This document shows positions 42,214 to 51,363 of a stretch of 64,000 bases of DNA, piece after piece (position 1 is the first letter of the stretch; each line of letters begins with the position of its first letter). Origin of the DNA: Caenispirillum bisanense (GTDB taxonomy: Bacteria > Pseudomonadota > Alphaproteobacteria > Rhodospirillales > Rhodospirillaceae); contig NZ_BAAAEP010000010.1 in assembly GCF_039523075.1 (NCBI RefSeq), forward strand, positions 1 to 64,000, given 5' to 3'. The translations under genes were made by a program, and so were the position numbers. The notes below the pieces were generated by a model, which saw nothing but the letters and a program-made list of their open reading frames with translations, was not told the origin of the DNA and did no database searches.

Positions 42214-44784
42214 CTATTCGTTGCGCAGCAGGGGCGCGGCCTTGACGCTGAGCGCCCGCCAGGTGCCGGCAAAGCCGGCCGCCAGGGTGATGGCGATGCA
42301 CAGCACCACCGTGCCGGCCGCCATGCCGGGCGCCCAGGCCCAGGTGGCGCCGCGCATGACGAAGGTCAGCACCGCCCAGCCCACCACCGATCCGACGGCG
42401 ACGGCGATGACGCCGGTGGCGGCGCCGAGGATGCCGTATTCGATCAGGAAGGCGCGCAGCACGTCGCGGCGGGTCGCCCCCAGCACCTTCAGCACCACGG
42501 CGTCGTAGACGCGGCGGCGGTGGCCGGCGGCGATGGCGCCGGCCAGCACCAGGGCGCCGGCCAGCAGGGTCACCGCCGCCACCGCCCGCACCGCGTTGCC
42601 GGCGGCGCCCATCACCGTGTTCACCGCCTCCAGCGCCTGATCGACGCGGATGCCGGACACGTTGGGCAGCTGCGCCGCCACCGCCCGCTCCAGCCGGTCG
42701 GCAACCTCGCCGCGGGCCTCGACGGTGGCGATGAACGACCGCGGCGCCCCGCGCAGGGTGTTCTCCGACAGGATGAAGCTGAAGTTCATCTCCAGCGTGC
42801 CCCAGTCGACGTCGCGCAGGTTGGCGATGGTGCCGGTGATCTCGCGGCCGAGCACGTTCAGCGTCACCGTGTCGCCGATGCCGACGCCCAGCCCCTGCGC
42901 GATGGTGCGGGCGAGGCTGAGCTGCGGCGGGCCGTCGTACCCCTCCGGCCACCACTGGCCGGCGACGATGCGGGCGTTGGCAGGCGGCCGGTCGGCGCTG
43001 CTGAGGCCGCGGTCGCCGCGCACCGCCCAGCGCACTTCGGGGTCGACGCTGGCCTCGTTCACCGGCTCGCCCCTCAGGCGCACGATGCTGCCGCGGATCA
43101 TGTCGGCGCTTTGCAGGATGCGGGCGCCCTCCACCCCCTCCACCACCCGGCGGAAGGGCTCCATCTGGTCGGGCTGGATGTCGATGAAGAAGAACGACGG
43201 CGCTTCCTGCGGCAGGCTTTCGTTGATCTGCCGGGTCAGGTTGCTCTCGATCTGCGCCACCGCCACCAGCACCGTCAGCCCGAGGCCGAGGGACAGCACG
43301 ACCGAGGCGGTGGGCGCCCCCGGCCGGTGCAGGTTGGCGAGCGCCAGCCGCAGGCCGGGGCGGCCGCGCGAGCCCGGCGCCCGCTGCCGGGCCAGCGCCT
43401 GTACGCCGCTCGCCGCCAGCCGGAACAGGCCGAGCGTCACCACCGAGCCGACCACGAACCACGCCGCCAGCCCGCGGTTTTCCGCCGTCACCACCGTCAG
43501 CGCCGCCAAGGCCGCCGCCAGCACCAGCAGCGCCGCCAGGTCGGCGCCGTGGGGGCGGCCGCGCGGCACCGCCACGACGGTGCGGAACAGGGCGGCGGCC
43601 AGCACCCGGCGGGCGCGGCTGAGCGGCCACAGGGCGAACACCAGGGCGGTGAGGATGCCGAAGCCGGCCGCCTGCAGCAGCGGCCCGGCATACAGGGCAG
43701 TGCGCGCCTCCACCGGCAGCAGGTCGCGCAGGAAGCCGGCGGCCAGGAACGGCACCGCGCCGCCCAGCGCCAGCCCGAGGACGATGCCGAGGGCGGCGAT
43801 CAGGCTGATCTGGATGAGGTAGATGTGGAAGATGCGCTCGGCGCTCGCCCCCAGGCACTTCAGGGTGGCGATGGTGTTGATGCGGGTGTCGAGGAAGGCC
43901 TTCACCGCATTGGCGACGCCGATGCCGCCCACCAGCAGGGCGGTCAGCCCGACCAGGGTGAGGAACAGGGTGATGTTGCCGAGGAACCGCTCCAGCCCCG
44001 GCGCCGCCCGGTCGAGCCCGCGGATCTGCCAGCCGGCGTCGGGGAAGCGCTGCTCCAGGGTCTGGCGCAGGGCGGCGGCGCGGTCGGTGGCGATGCGGGT
44101 TTCGTACTCCACCAGGGCGCCGGGCTGGATGAGGCCGGAGGCCTCCAGCCCCGGGATCGACAGCATCACCCGCGGGCCGAAGGCGAACAGGGTGTTGGCG
44201 CGGTCGGGCTCGCGGGCGATGGTGGCGCGGATCTCATAGTCGATGCCGCCGAGGCGCAGCACGTCGCCCACCGCCAGATCGAGCCGCACCAGCAGCGCCG
44301 GGTCGACGGCGACGCCGTGGCGGCCGTCGCGCTCCGCCACCGTGTCCATCAGCGGCCGGTCGGGCGCCAGCTCAAGGGCGCCGTAAAGCGGATAGGCGTC
44401 GTCCACCGCCTTCAGCTGCACCAGCGTGCCGTCGTCGGCGGTGCGGCCCATGGCGCGCATCTCGATGCTGCGGGAGACGCGGCCGAAGCTTTCCATCACC
44501 GCCAGCTGTTCGGCCGTCGGCGGGCGGTAGTTGATGTCGATTTCCAGGTCACCGCCCAGCAGGATGCGGGCGTCCTGCTCCAGCCCCGTCTGCACCGCCC
44601 GGTTCATGGAGCCGGCGGCGGCGATGGCGGCGACGCCCAGCGCCAGACAGGCGAGGAAGATGCGGAAGCCCTTGAGCCCGCCGCGCAGCTCGCGCAGGGC
44701 GAAGCGCCACGCCACCGGCAGGGCGGTGAAGCGGCGCGGGGCGCGGACGGTCGAAGCGGAGCGGCCGGCGGTGGCCTCGCTCAT
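42214..44784 (-). CDS. ABC transporter permease, YbbP/FtsX family
   Basis: 856 residues with two FtsX/MacB-like permease cores (helices near 265-400 and 710-850) and large extracytoplasmic domains, plus additional central helices, as in YbbP-type permeases. TM1 is FRIFLACLALGVAAIAAAG. Conserved coupling segments read TIATLKCLGASAERIFHI and VLKVLGATRRDVLRAFLIEY. It probably works by mechanotransmission with the YbbA-type ATPase encoded two genes upstream; substrates are unclear, though lipids or envelope stress are suspected. Its ATG overlaps the stop of the preceding methyltransferase gene. Confidence 0.9.
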   Translation of the reverse strand: MSEATAGRSASTVRAPRRFTALPVAWRFALRELRGGLKGFRIFLACLALGVAAIAAAGSMNRAVQTGLEQDARILLGGDLEIDINYRPPTAEQLAVMESFGRVSRSIEMRAMGRTADDGTLVQLKAVDDAYPLYGALELAPDRPLMDTVAERDGRHGVAVDPALLVRLDLAVGDVLRLGGIDYEIRATIAREPDRANTLFAFGPRVMLSIPGLEASGLIQPGALVEYETRIATDRAAALRQTLEQRFPDAGWQIRGLDRAAPGLERFLGNITLFLTLVGLTALLVGGIGVANAVKAFLDTRINTIATLKCLGASAERIFHIYLIQISLIAALGIVLGLALGGAVPFLAAGFLRDLLPVEARTALYAGPLLQAAGFGILTALVFALWPLSRARRVLAAALFRTVVAVPRGRPHGADLAALLVLAAALAALTVVTAENRGLAAWFVVGSVVTLGLFRLAASGVQALARQRAPGSRGRPGLRLALANLHRPGAPTASVVLSLGLGLTVLVAVAQIESNLTRQINESLPQEAPSFFFIDIQPDQMEPFRRVVEGVEGARILQSADMIRGSIVRLRGEPVNEASVDPEVRWAVRGDRGLSSADRPPANARIVAGQWWPEGYDGPPQLSLARTIAQGLGVGIGDTVTLNVLGREITGTIANLRDVDWGTLEMNFSFILSENTLRGAPRSFIATVEARGEVADRLERAVAAQLPNVSGIRVDQALEAVNTVMGAAGNAVRAVAAVTLLAGALVLAGAIAAGHRRRVYDAVVLKVLGATRRDVLRAFLIEYGILGAATGVIAVAVGSVVGWAVLTFVMRGATWAWAPGMAAGTVVLCIAITLAAGFAGTWRALSVKAAPLLRNE

Positions 44785-45521
44785 GCCGCCGCCTCCGCCT
44801 TGCGGCGGGTGAGGAAGGCGCCGAACTGAAAGGCGTGCCAGAAGTCCATGGACGGCTCGAACCCGGCTTCGTCGAACAGCGCCTCCATCCGGGCGCGCGG
44901 CACGAAGTGGACGCTGCGGCGCACGTGCTCCAGGCCGCGCTCAACCATCACCGGGTCGATGCCGTTGGTCTTCTGCCAGCCGGCCCAGGCCCGCAGGATG
45001 CGCTGCCAGCGCTCGCTGGCCGGGTCTTCGTGCATGTCGGCGAGGATGAGCGGCGCCCCCGGCTTCAGGCGGGCGGCGATGCTCTTCAGCAGGGCGAGCT
45101 TGCTGCCGTCGTCGGGCAGGAAGTGCATGACCAGCAGGCAGGTGGCGGCGTCGAAGGCGGTCTCCCCGGCCGGCAGGTCGTCGGTGATGCAGGCGTGCAG
45201 GGCGGCGCGGGCCTCCACCGGATGGCCGGCCAGCCGCTCGCGCGCCACCGCCAGCATGTCCGGCGCCGGGTCGCAGGCGGTGAAGCGCCACTGCGGCCCC
45301 ATCTCGCCCAAGGCCAGCAGTTCGGCGCCGGTGCCGGCACCGACCACCAGGATGCGGCCGTCGTCGGGGATGGCATCGCGCAGCAGCACGCCGGTCATGG
45401 AGTGCAGGGCGTCGTAGCCGGGGATGACGCGGCGGATGGTATCGTCGTAGCGGCGGGCGTGGTCGGTCTTGTAGGCGTTGCCGGGCAGGCCCTTCGCGGC
45501 GGTGAGGCTGTCGGTGGTCAT
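44781..45521 (-). CDS. SAM-dependent methyltransferase inside the ABC operon
   Basis: 246 residues. SAM-binding motif I is ILVVGAGTGAELLALGE (about residues 57-73), motif II lies around RFTACDPAPDMLAVARERL, and the post-motif strand AATCLLVMHFLPDD is typical of small-molecule class I methyltransferases. HSMTGVLLRDAI precedes motif I. The substrate is unknown. It is sandwiched between the ABC ATPase and permease genes with ATGA overlaps at both ends, a strong sign of joint expression. This arrangement is not the usual ybbA-ybbP pair. Confidence 0.82.
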   Translation of the reverse strand: MTTDSLTAAKGLPGNAYKTDHARRYDDTIRRVIPGYDALHSMTGVLLRDAIPDDGRILVVGAGTGAELLALGEMGPQWRFTACDPAPDMLAVARERLAGHPVEARAALHACITDDLPAGETAFDAATCLLVMHFLPDDGSKLALLKSIAARLKPGAPLILADMHEDPASERWQRILRAWAGWQKTNGIDPVMVERGLEHVRRSVHFVPRARMEALFDEAGFEPSMDFWHAFQFGAFLTRRKAEAAA

Positions 45522-46267
45522 GCGGCGCGGGCCTCGGCGATGCGGCCGTCCCGCAGCGACACCACGCGGTCGCAGCGGCCGGCGAGGCGGGGATCGTGGG
45601 TGATCAGCAGCAGGGTGGCGCCGTGGCGCTTCGCCATGTCGAACAGCAGGTCCATGATGTGGGCGCCGGTGTCCTGGTCCAGGTTGCCGGTCGGCTCGTC
45701 GGCCAGCAGCACCCGCGGCCGCACGGCGAAGGCGCGGGCCAGCGCCACGCGCTGCTGCTCGCCGCCCGACAGCTGGCCGGGGTAGTGGTCGAGCCGGTGG
45801 CCGAGGCCCACCGCCTCCAGCTGCTCGGCGGCGCGTTCGAAGGCGTCCTTGCGGCCGGCGAATTCCATCGGCACCGCCACGTTCTCCAGCGCCGTCATGG
45901 TCGGCACCAGGTGGAAGCCCTGGAACACGATGCCCAGCTGGTCGCGGCGGAACAGCGCCAGCTTGTCCTCGCCCAGCGCCGACAGGTCGTGGCCGGCGAC
46001 CATCACCTGGCCCGAGGTTGCCCTTTCCAGCCCGGCAATCACCATCATCATGGTCGACTTGCCGCTGCCCGACGGGCCGACGACGCCCACCGCCTCGCCG
46101 GCGAAAACCGTCAGGTCGAGCCCGCGCAGGATGTTGACCGGACCGGCCGGCCCCTCCAAGGTCACCTGAACGGACCGCATATCGATGGTCGGCGCGTTGG
46201 TGGAACGGGAGGGGGGCTGAGACGACGCCGTCTGAACCGTAGAAGAAGCCGGAGAAGTTCTTGTCAT
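45518..46267 (-). CDS. ABC transporter ATP-binding protein, YbbA family
   Basis: 249 residues from the ATG at 46267. Walker A GPSGSGKSTMMM, Q-loop FQGFHLVPTMTALEN, signature LSGGEQQRVALARAFA, Walker B VLLADEPTGNLD and switch His in LLITHDPRLA are all present, as in LolD/MacB/YbbA ATPases. The first 30 residues are a low-complexity Ser/Thr-rich tail. The ATG at 46180 is possible but would remove the first strand. Its start codon overlaps the start codon of the divergent tesA gene inside one CATG. It drives the permease encoded downstream. Confidence 0.88.
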   Translation of the reverse strand: MTRTSPASSTVQTASSQPPSRSTNAPTIDMRSVQVTLEGPAGPVNILRGLDLTVFAGEAVGVVGPSGSGKSTMMMVIAGLERATSGQVMVAGHDLSALGEDKLALFRRDQLGIVFQGFHLVPTMTALENVAVPMEFAGRKDAFERAAEQLEAVGLGHRLDHYPGQLSGGEQQRVALARAFAVRPRVLLADEPTGNLDQDTGAHIMDLLFDMAKRHGATLLLITHDPRLAGRCDRVVSLRDGRIAEARAA

Positions 46268-46928
46268 GCGATTCCCACTGCTGCGAGCCCTCTGCACATT
46301 TGGCCTCGTGTTCGCCGTTGTCAACGACGGTGCCCGCGCCCAGGCCGCCGATGCCGAAACCGTGAAGATCCTGGCGTTGGGCGACAGCCTGACCGCCGGC
46401 TACAACCTGCCGCCGGGCGATGCCTTCCCGGTGCGCCTGGAAGCCGCCCTGCGCGACCGCGGCCATGCGGTGCGGGTGGTGAATGCCGGCGTCTCCGGCG
46501 ACACCACCGCCGGCGGGCTGGCGCGGCTCGGCTGGCTGCTGGACGGCGAGGCGCCGGACGCGGTGATCGTCGAGCTGGGCGCCAACGACGCCCTGCGCGG
46601 CCTGCCGCCGCAGAAGGCGGAGGAAAACCTGGCCGCCATCCTGCAATCCCTGGCCGACCGCAACATCCCGACCCTGCTGGCGGGAATGTATGCGCCGCGC
46701 AACCTGGGCCCGGAATACATCGCCGCCTTCGACGGCCTCTACCCCCGGCTGGCGGAGCGGTTCGACGTGCCGCTTTATCCCTTCTTTCTGGAAGGGGTGG
46801 CGTTGCAGGACCGCTATCTGCTATCGGACGGGTTGCACCCCAATGCCGAAGGGGTGCAGGTTATGGTCGACAACATCCTGCCGCACGTCGAGGCCCTGGT
46901 CGAACGGGCCCGCCAGACAAGCGGCTGA
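46266..46928 (+). CDS. tesA: SGNH/GDSL esterase, TesA-like
   Basis: 220 residues with a signal peptide (MRFPLLRALCTFGLVFAVVN, cleavage near ARA-QA). The four SGNH blocks are visible: GDSLTAGY with the nucleophile Ser, AGVSGDTTAGG, GANDALRG, and SDGLHPNAEG with catalytic Asp and His. It is a periplasmic acyl-CoA thioesterase/lysophospholipase-type hydrolase. GGAG lies about 12 bases before the ATG. Divergence from a ybbA-type gene is the same arrangement as tesA-ybbAP in E. coli. The starts of tesA and ybbA overlap in CATG. Confidence 0.92.
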   Translation: MRFPLLRALCTFGLVFAVVNDGARAQAADAETVKILALGDSLTAGYNLPPGDAFPVRLEAALRDRGHAVRVVNAGVSGDTTAGGLARLGWLLDGEAPDAVIVELGANDALRGLPPQKAEENLAAILQSLADRNIPTLLAGMYAPRNLGPEYIAAFDGLYPRLAERFDVPLYPFFLEGVALQDRYLLSDGLHPNAEGVQVMVDNILPHVEALVERARQTSG

Positions 46929-46940
46929 GGCTGCGGAGGC

Positions 46941-48080
46941 ATGACGGGGGAGCGGTTCCATCACGCGCTCGGGCGCGGCAGCGACTGGCGGTCGTGCATC
47001 GCCGACTGCCTGTCGCGCCTGCCGCAGGAGACGGCGGCGGCAGGACGCGGGCCGGGCTTCCTCTACGCCACCCGGCCGCTGGCCGGGGACATCGGCGTGA
47101 TCCTGACCGTGCTGCGGGAGTTCACCGGCGTCGAGCACTGGGTCGGCGCCGTCGGCTCCGGCGTCATCGGCTGCGGCGAGGAGGAACACGATGGCCCCGC
47201 CCTGTCGGTGATGATCGCCGACCTGCCGGCCGACGACTGGCGGCTGCTGCCCACCCTTATGCGCGACGGCGACAGCCTGGACGAGGAGGTGATGGACTGG
47301 GTCGGCCCGGTGGCGCCGGTGCTCGGCCTTGTCCACGGCGACCCGGAAAACGCCGCGCTGCCCTTCGTCATCCACGATCTGGTGGACCAGACCGAGGGCT
47401 TCCTGGTCGGCGGCCTGACCGCCGATGCCGCCGATGCCTCCGCCCCGCTGCAGGTGGCCGGGCTGCCCACCCGCGGCGGCCTGTCCGGCGTGCTGTTCAG
47501 CGGCCATGTGCCGGCGGTGGTGGGGGTGAGCCAGGGCTGCCGGCCGCTCGGCCCCTGGCACACGGTGACCGAGGCCGCCCGTACCGCCGTGGCCCGGCTG
47601 GACGGCGCCCGCCCGCTCGACCTGCTGTGCCGCGAGACCGGCGCCCGCACGCGCGAGGCGCTGCACCGGCTGGCCGGCGTGGTGGGGGTGGGCGTGCCGG
47701 TGGAGGGGTCGGACCGCGGCGACTTCACGGTGCTGCCGCTGGTCGCCATCGACCCCAAGGCCGGCTGGATCGCCACCGGCTCCATCCTGCGGGCTGGCGA
47801 CCGCCTGCGCTTCGTGCGCCGCGATGCCGACACGGTGGAGGAAGACATGCGCCTGATGCTGCGGCGGCTGAAGGACCGGCTGCGAGGCCGCCAGCCGCGC
47901 GGCGGCGTTTATGTCGGCTGCCAGGGGCGCGGCGGTACCCTGTTCGGCGCGTTCCCGCGCGAAGCCCGGCTTATTGCGGAAGAGTTGGGCCCGGTTCCGC
48001 TGACCGGCTTTTTCGGCAGCGGCGAGATCAGCCATAATCGGCTCTATTCCCATTCCGGCGTGCTGACGCTGTTCCTGTAG
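46941..48080 (+). CDS. FIST-domain protein
   Basis: 379 residues covering both FIST_N (about 45-220) and FIST_C (about 230-370). FIST domains are predicted small-ligand sensors (F-box and intracellular signal transduction). The C-terminal GFFGSGEISHNRLYSHSGV is diagnostic. No signal peptide or output domain is attached, and no kinase or diguanylate cyclase gene adjoins it, so how it signals is unknown. It begins 12 bases after the tesA stop, so it is probably co-transcribed with it. VVGVSQGCRPLG is a second family landmark. Confidence 0.88.
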   Translation: MTGERFHHALGRGSDWRSCIADCLSRLPQETAAAGRGPGFLYATRPLAGDIGVILTVLREFTGVEHWVGAVGSGVIGCGEEEHDGPALSVMIADLPADDWRLLPTLMRDGDSLDEEVMDWVGPVAPVLGLVHGDPENAALPFVIHDLVDQTEGFLVGGLTADAADASAPLQVAGLPTRGGLSGVLFSGHVPAVVGVSQGCRPLGPWHTVTEAARTAVARLDGARPLDLLCRETGARTREALHRLAGVVGVGVPVEGSDRGDFTVLPLVAIDPKAGWIATGSILRAGDRLRFVRRDADTVEEDMRLMLRRLKDRLRGRQPRGGVYVGCQGRGGTLFGAFPREARLIAEELGPVPLTGFFGSGEISHNRLYSHSGVLTLFL

Positions 48081-48125
48081 GGATCACCGCCGCCGCCGGC
48101 CTGCAGACCGGAAAAGGACGCTCCC

Positions 48126-48752
48126 ATGATCCGCCTCTTCGTCGGTCTCGACCTGCCGCCCGACCTGTGCGACGCCCTGCAGCGGCTGACCGGCGGCATC
48201 CCCAACGCCCGCTGGACCCCGCCCGAGAACTACCACATCACCCTGCGCTTCATCGGCGAGGTGGACGAGGACCAGTGCGACGACATCCACGACGCCCTGA
48301 CCGAGGTGCGGGCGCCGGCCTTCCCGCTGTCGGTGGCCGGGCTCGGCTCGTTCGAGGCCGGCAGCCGCGCCCATACCCTGTGGGCGGGGGTGGACAAGGA
48401 ACCCGCCCTGCTGCACCTGCGCGACAAGGTGGAGCGCGCCGTGGTCAGCGCCGGGATGGAGCCGGAGCGGCGCAAGTTCCAGCCCCACGTCACCCTGGCG
48501 TCGGTGAAGCAGGCGCCGCTGCACAAGGTGCAGGACTTCATCGCCCACCATAACCTGTTCCGCGCCCCGCCGTTCCGGGTGGAGCGGTTCACCCTGTTCT
48601 CCAGCGAGCTGGGACGGACCGGGCCGGTCTATACCGCCGAGGCCGACTACCCGCTGGACCTCGCTGCCGCCGCCCCGGCCTCCGCCGCCCCCGTCGAGGC
48701 CGCCGCCACCGCCGAGGCGGCCGGGCCTCAGGGCAGGGGGCGGGGGGCGTAG
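48126..48752 (+). CDS. thpR: RNA 2',3'-cyclic phosphodiesterase ThpR
   Basis: 208 residues, 2H phosphoesterase family. It has the two HxTx motifs, YHITLRFIGE (about residue 38) and PHVTLASVKQ (about residue 122). MIRLFVGLDLPPDL is the usual start. It opens 2',3'-cyclic phosphate to a 2'-phosphate, and older work called it a 2'-5' RNA ligase. The last 30 residues are an Ala/Pro-rich low-complexity tail not needed by the fold; it overlaps the convergent PBP gene by 25 bases. GGAAAAGGA precedes the ATG. Confidence 0.9.
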   Translation: MIRLFVGLDLPPDLCDALQRLTGGIPNARWTPPENYHITLRFIGEVDEDQCDDIHDALTEVRAPAFPLSVAGLGSFEAGSRAHTLWAGVDKEPALLHLRDKVERAVVSAGMEPERRKFQPHVTLASVKQAPLHKVQDFIAHHNLFRAPPFRVERFTLFSSELGRTGPVYTAEADYPLDLAAAAPASAAPVEAAATAEAAGPQGRGRGA

Positions 48753-50881
48753 GGGGCTTCCGCCGCCTCCATGATGCGCTTCCAGGTACGCGCCGGCAGG
48801 CCGCCGCCGGTGACGTTGGCGGTGGGGCTGCCGCTGTCGTTGCCCATCCACACCCCGGCGACGGCATTGGCGCTGTAGCCGATGAACCAGGCATCGCGGT
48901 TGTTCTGGCTGGTGCCGGTCTTGCCGGCGACATCGCGGCCGGCGATGCGGGCGGCGGTGCCGGTGCCGGCCGGCGAGGCGATCACCGCCCGCAGCATGCG
49001 GTTCATGTCGCTGACCACCGTCGGCTCCGCCACCCGGCCGGTGCCGCCGCCGCTGCGGCGATAGATGACCTCGCCGTCGCGGGTGCGGATCTCGGCAATG
49101 CCGTGCGGCACCACCCCCCAGCCGCCGTTGGCGAAGGGCACATAGGCGCCCGTCAGGTCGAGCAGCGAGGTTTCCGCCGTGCCGAGGGCGATGGACAGAT
49201 CCTTGGCGATGGTGGTGGTGATGCCGAAGCGGGTGGCGGCGCGGCGCACCCGCTCCACCCCCGCCTGCTGCGCCAGCCGCACCGCCACCGTGTTGGTGGA
49301 GCGCGCCATGGCCTCCGTCAGGGTGATGGGGCCGAGGAAGCGGCCGTTGAAGTTGGCGGGGCTCCAGGTGCCGACGGTGATCGGCCCGTCGGTGATCAGC
49401 TGCTCCGGCGTCAGGCCGAGTTCCAGGGCGGCGGCGAAGACGAAGGGCTTGAAGGCGCTACCCGGCTGCCGCAGGGCCTGGACGGCGCGGTTGAACTGGC
49501 TGGAGCCGTAGTCGCGGCCGCCGACCATGGCCCGCACGCCGCCATCGGGCGCCAGCACCACGGCGGCGGCCTGGGTGACCTTCAGCTCCGCCCCTTCCTG
49601 GGCCAGCGCCTCGGCGACGGCGGCCTCGGCCACCGCCTGCACCTTGGGGTCGAGGGTGGTGACGACGGTCAGGTCCTTGTCGACCTTGCCGATGTAGCCG
49701 TCCAGGCTGTCCATCACCCAGTCGGCGAAGTGGCGCCCCGGCGAGCCGCGCCGCAGCCCGTCCACCGCCAGCCCCTGGGCCGCCTGCTGGGCCTGGTCCG
49801 GCTGCAGCCAGCCGGCCACCACCATGTTGTTGAGCACCTCGCGCGCCCGGCCCGCCGCCAGGTCGGGGTTGGCGACGGGGTTGTAGCGGCTGGGCGCCTT
49901 CATCAGCCCGCCCAGGATGGCCGCCTGCCACAGGCTGACGTTGCGGGCGGAGACGCCGAAGTAGCGCTGCGCCGCCGCCTCCATGCCATAGACGCCGGCC
50001 CCCAGGTAGACGCGGTTGAGGTAGATGGTGAGGATCTGGTCCTTGGTGAACCGCTGCTCCAGCCACAGCGCCAGCAGCACTTCCTGCACCTTGCGCTTCA
50101 CCGTGCGGTCGTGGGTGAGGAACAGGTTCTTGGCCACCTGCTGGGTGATGGTGGACCCGCCCTGCACCACCCGCCCGGCGCGGTAGTTGACCACCGCCGC
50201 ACGCGCCAGGCCGATGACGTCGAGGCCGAAGTGGCCGTAGAAGCGCCGGTCCTCGGTCGCCAGGATGGCCTGGGCCAGATAGGGCGGCACGTCGTGGACG
50301 GTCACCACGGCGCCGTAGACATCGCCGAAGCTCGCCAGTTGGGTGCCGTCGGCGGCCACCACGGTGACGCCGGGGCGGCGGGTGATGACGTCGACGTCGT
50401 CCACCCGCGGCAGGTCGTAGGCGAACCACGCCAGCACCGCGAGGCCGGCGACGATGCCCCAGACGCCGAGGGTCAGCGTCCACCGTACCAGCGCCCAGCC
50501 CCACGACCGCCGCCGGCGGCGCGGGCCGCTGCCGCGCCGGCCGTCGTTGCGACGCGGCCCGCGGCCGCCGTTGCCACCGCCACCACCACCGTTGCCGGAG
50601 CCGCCGTCATCGGCGGCCGGCTCGACGGCGGCGGGGCGCGGCCGTCGCGGGCGGGCAGGCTCCGCCGCCACCGGTCGCGGCTTGGCAGCGGCGGGGCGGG
50701 CGGCGACGGGCTCCTTCTTCTTGCCGGTGCGGCGGCGCACCGGCGCCGAGTCGCGGCTGCCGGCACTGCTGGTGGGCAGCCGGTCCTCCAGGGTGACTCG
50801 CAATCCTCCCGAGTCGCGGGGCCTGTCGACAGACGACACGCCCTCCGCAGCGGGGGGAACCGACTCGTTGGTAATCCTCAC
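48728..50881 (-). CDS. Class A penicillin-binding protein, PBP1a type
   Basis: 717 residues from GTG 50881. A long basic low-complexity cytoplasmic tail (about 1-130, with Gly and Arg runs) leads to one membrane anchor (WGIVAGLAVLAWFAYDLP). The glycosyltransferase domain (about 180-350) has EDRRFYGHFGLD and QGGSTITQQVAKN. The transpeptidase domain has SxxK in RQPGSAFKPF, SxN in ARSTNTVAV and KTGT in GKTGTSQNNRDAWF. It polymerises and crosslinks peptidoglycan in the periplasm. The frame is open to TTG 50977 but GAAGG fits GTG 50881 better. Confidence 0.9.
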   Translation of the reverse strand: MRITNESVPPAAEGVSSVDRPRDSGGLRVTLEDRLPTSSAGSRDSAPVRRRTGKKKEPVAARPAAAKPRPVAAEPARPRRPRPAAVEPAADDGGSGNGGGGGGNGGRGPRRNDGRRGSGPRRRRRSWGWALVRWTLTLGVWGIVAGLAVLAWFAYDLPRVDDVDVITRRPGVTVVAADGTQLASFGDVYGAVVTVHDVPPYLAQAILATEDRRFYGHFGLDVIGLARAAVVNYRAGRVVQGGSTITQQVAKNLFLTHDRTVKRKVQEVLLALWLEQRFTKDQILTIYLNRVYLGAGVYGMEAAAQRYFGVSARNVSLWQAAILGGLMKAPSRYNPVANPDLAAGRAREVLNNMVVAGWLQPDQAQQAAQGLAVDGLRRGSPGRHFADWVMDSLDGYIGKVDKDLTVVTTLDPKVQAVAEAAVAEALAQEGAELKVTQAAAVVLAPDGGVRAMVGGRDYGSSQFNRAVQALRQPGSAFKPFVFAAALELGLTPEQLITDGPITVGTWSPANFNGRFLGPITLTEAMARSTNTVAVRLAQQAGVERVRRAATRFGITTTIAKDLSIALGTAETSLLDLTGAYVPFANGGWGVVPHGIAEIRTRDGEVIYRRSGGGTGRVAEPTVVSDMNRMLRAVIASPAGTGTAARIAGRDVAGKTGTSQNNRDAWFIGYSANAVAGVWMGNDSGSPTANVTGGGLPARTWKRIMEAAEAPYAPRPLP

Positions 50882-51054
50882 GTCCTGCGCCTTCGGCAGT
50901 AGGTTGGCTTGACCATAGGGTGTAGTTGGGGTTTGCGATTGGTGGCAGAGAATGTAGAGTTCCCACCTCAGACGCAAGCCGGCACGGGGACCAAAGACCG
51001 GCGAGTCGCACGAGGGAAAGCTTTTTCAACGACTTCACCGACTGAGGAGCGGCG

Positions 51055-51267
51055 GTGGTGAGCGAGACGAAGTTTTCTGACACCCTGGGCGCGGCGCTCA
51101 TGTGCCGCCTGTCCGACCTGGCGCGCGACGCCGGCCAGTCGGTCGAGGACTGCCTGCGCGAGGCTGTCGCCGAATACGTGGCAAGCCGCGAGGACTTCGC
51201 CCTCAGCCTGGCGAGACTGGACGAAGCGCGCGAGGAACGGGTGTTCCTGCGCGTCGTCGGCGAATAA
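51055..51267 (+). CDS. Small ribbon-helix-helix-like protein
   Basis: 70 residues (GTG 51055, or 69 from GTG 51058), with GAGGAG 5-8 bases upstream. SDTLGAALMCRLSDLARDAG followed by QSVEDCLREAVAEYVASRED resembles a CopG/RHH strand-helix-helix, the fold of many antitoxins and small repressors. No toxin-like ORF is adjacent, on either strand. It is divergent from the PBP gene, with a 170-base gap. The second half (ALSLARLDEAREERVF) is a charged helix. Orphan RHH proteins are often plain regulators. Confidence 0.55.
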   Translation: MVSETKFSDTLGAALMCRLSDLARDAGQSVEDCLREAVAEYVASREDFALSLARLDEAREERVFLRVVGE

Positions 51268-51363
51268 CTCCATCCGTCGTCGCCTTGGGCGACACGTCCC
51301 GATCCTGCGCCTGTCACCGCTGAGGTCGGTCCGTCCGGCCGGTGGCAGCCGTGCCAGTGACGC

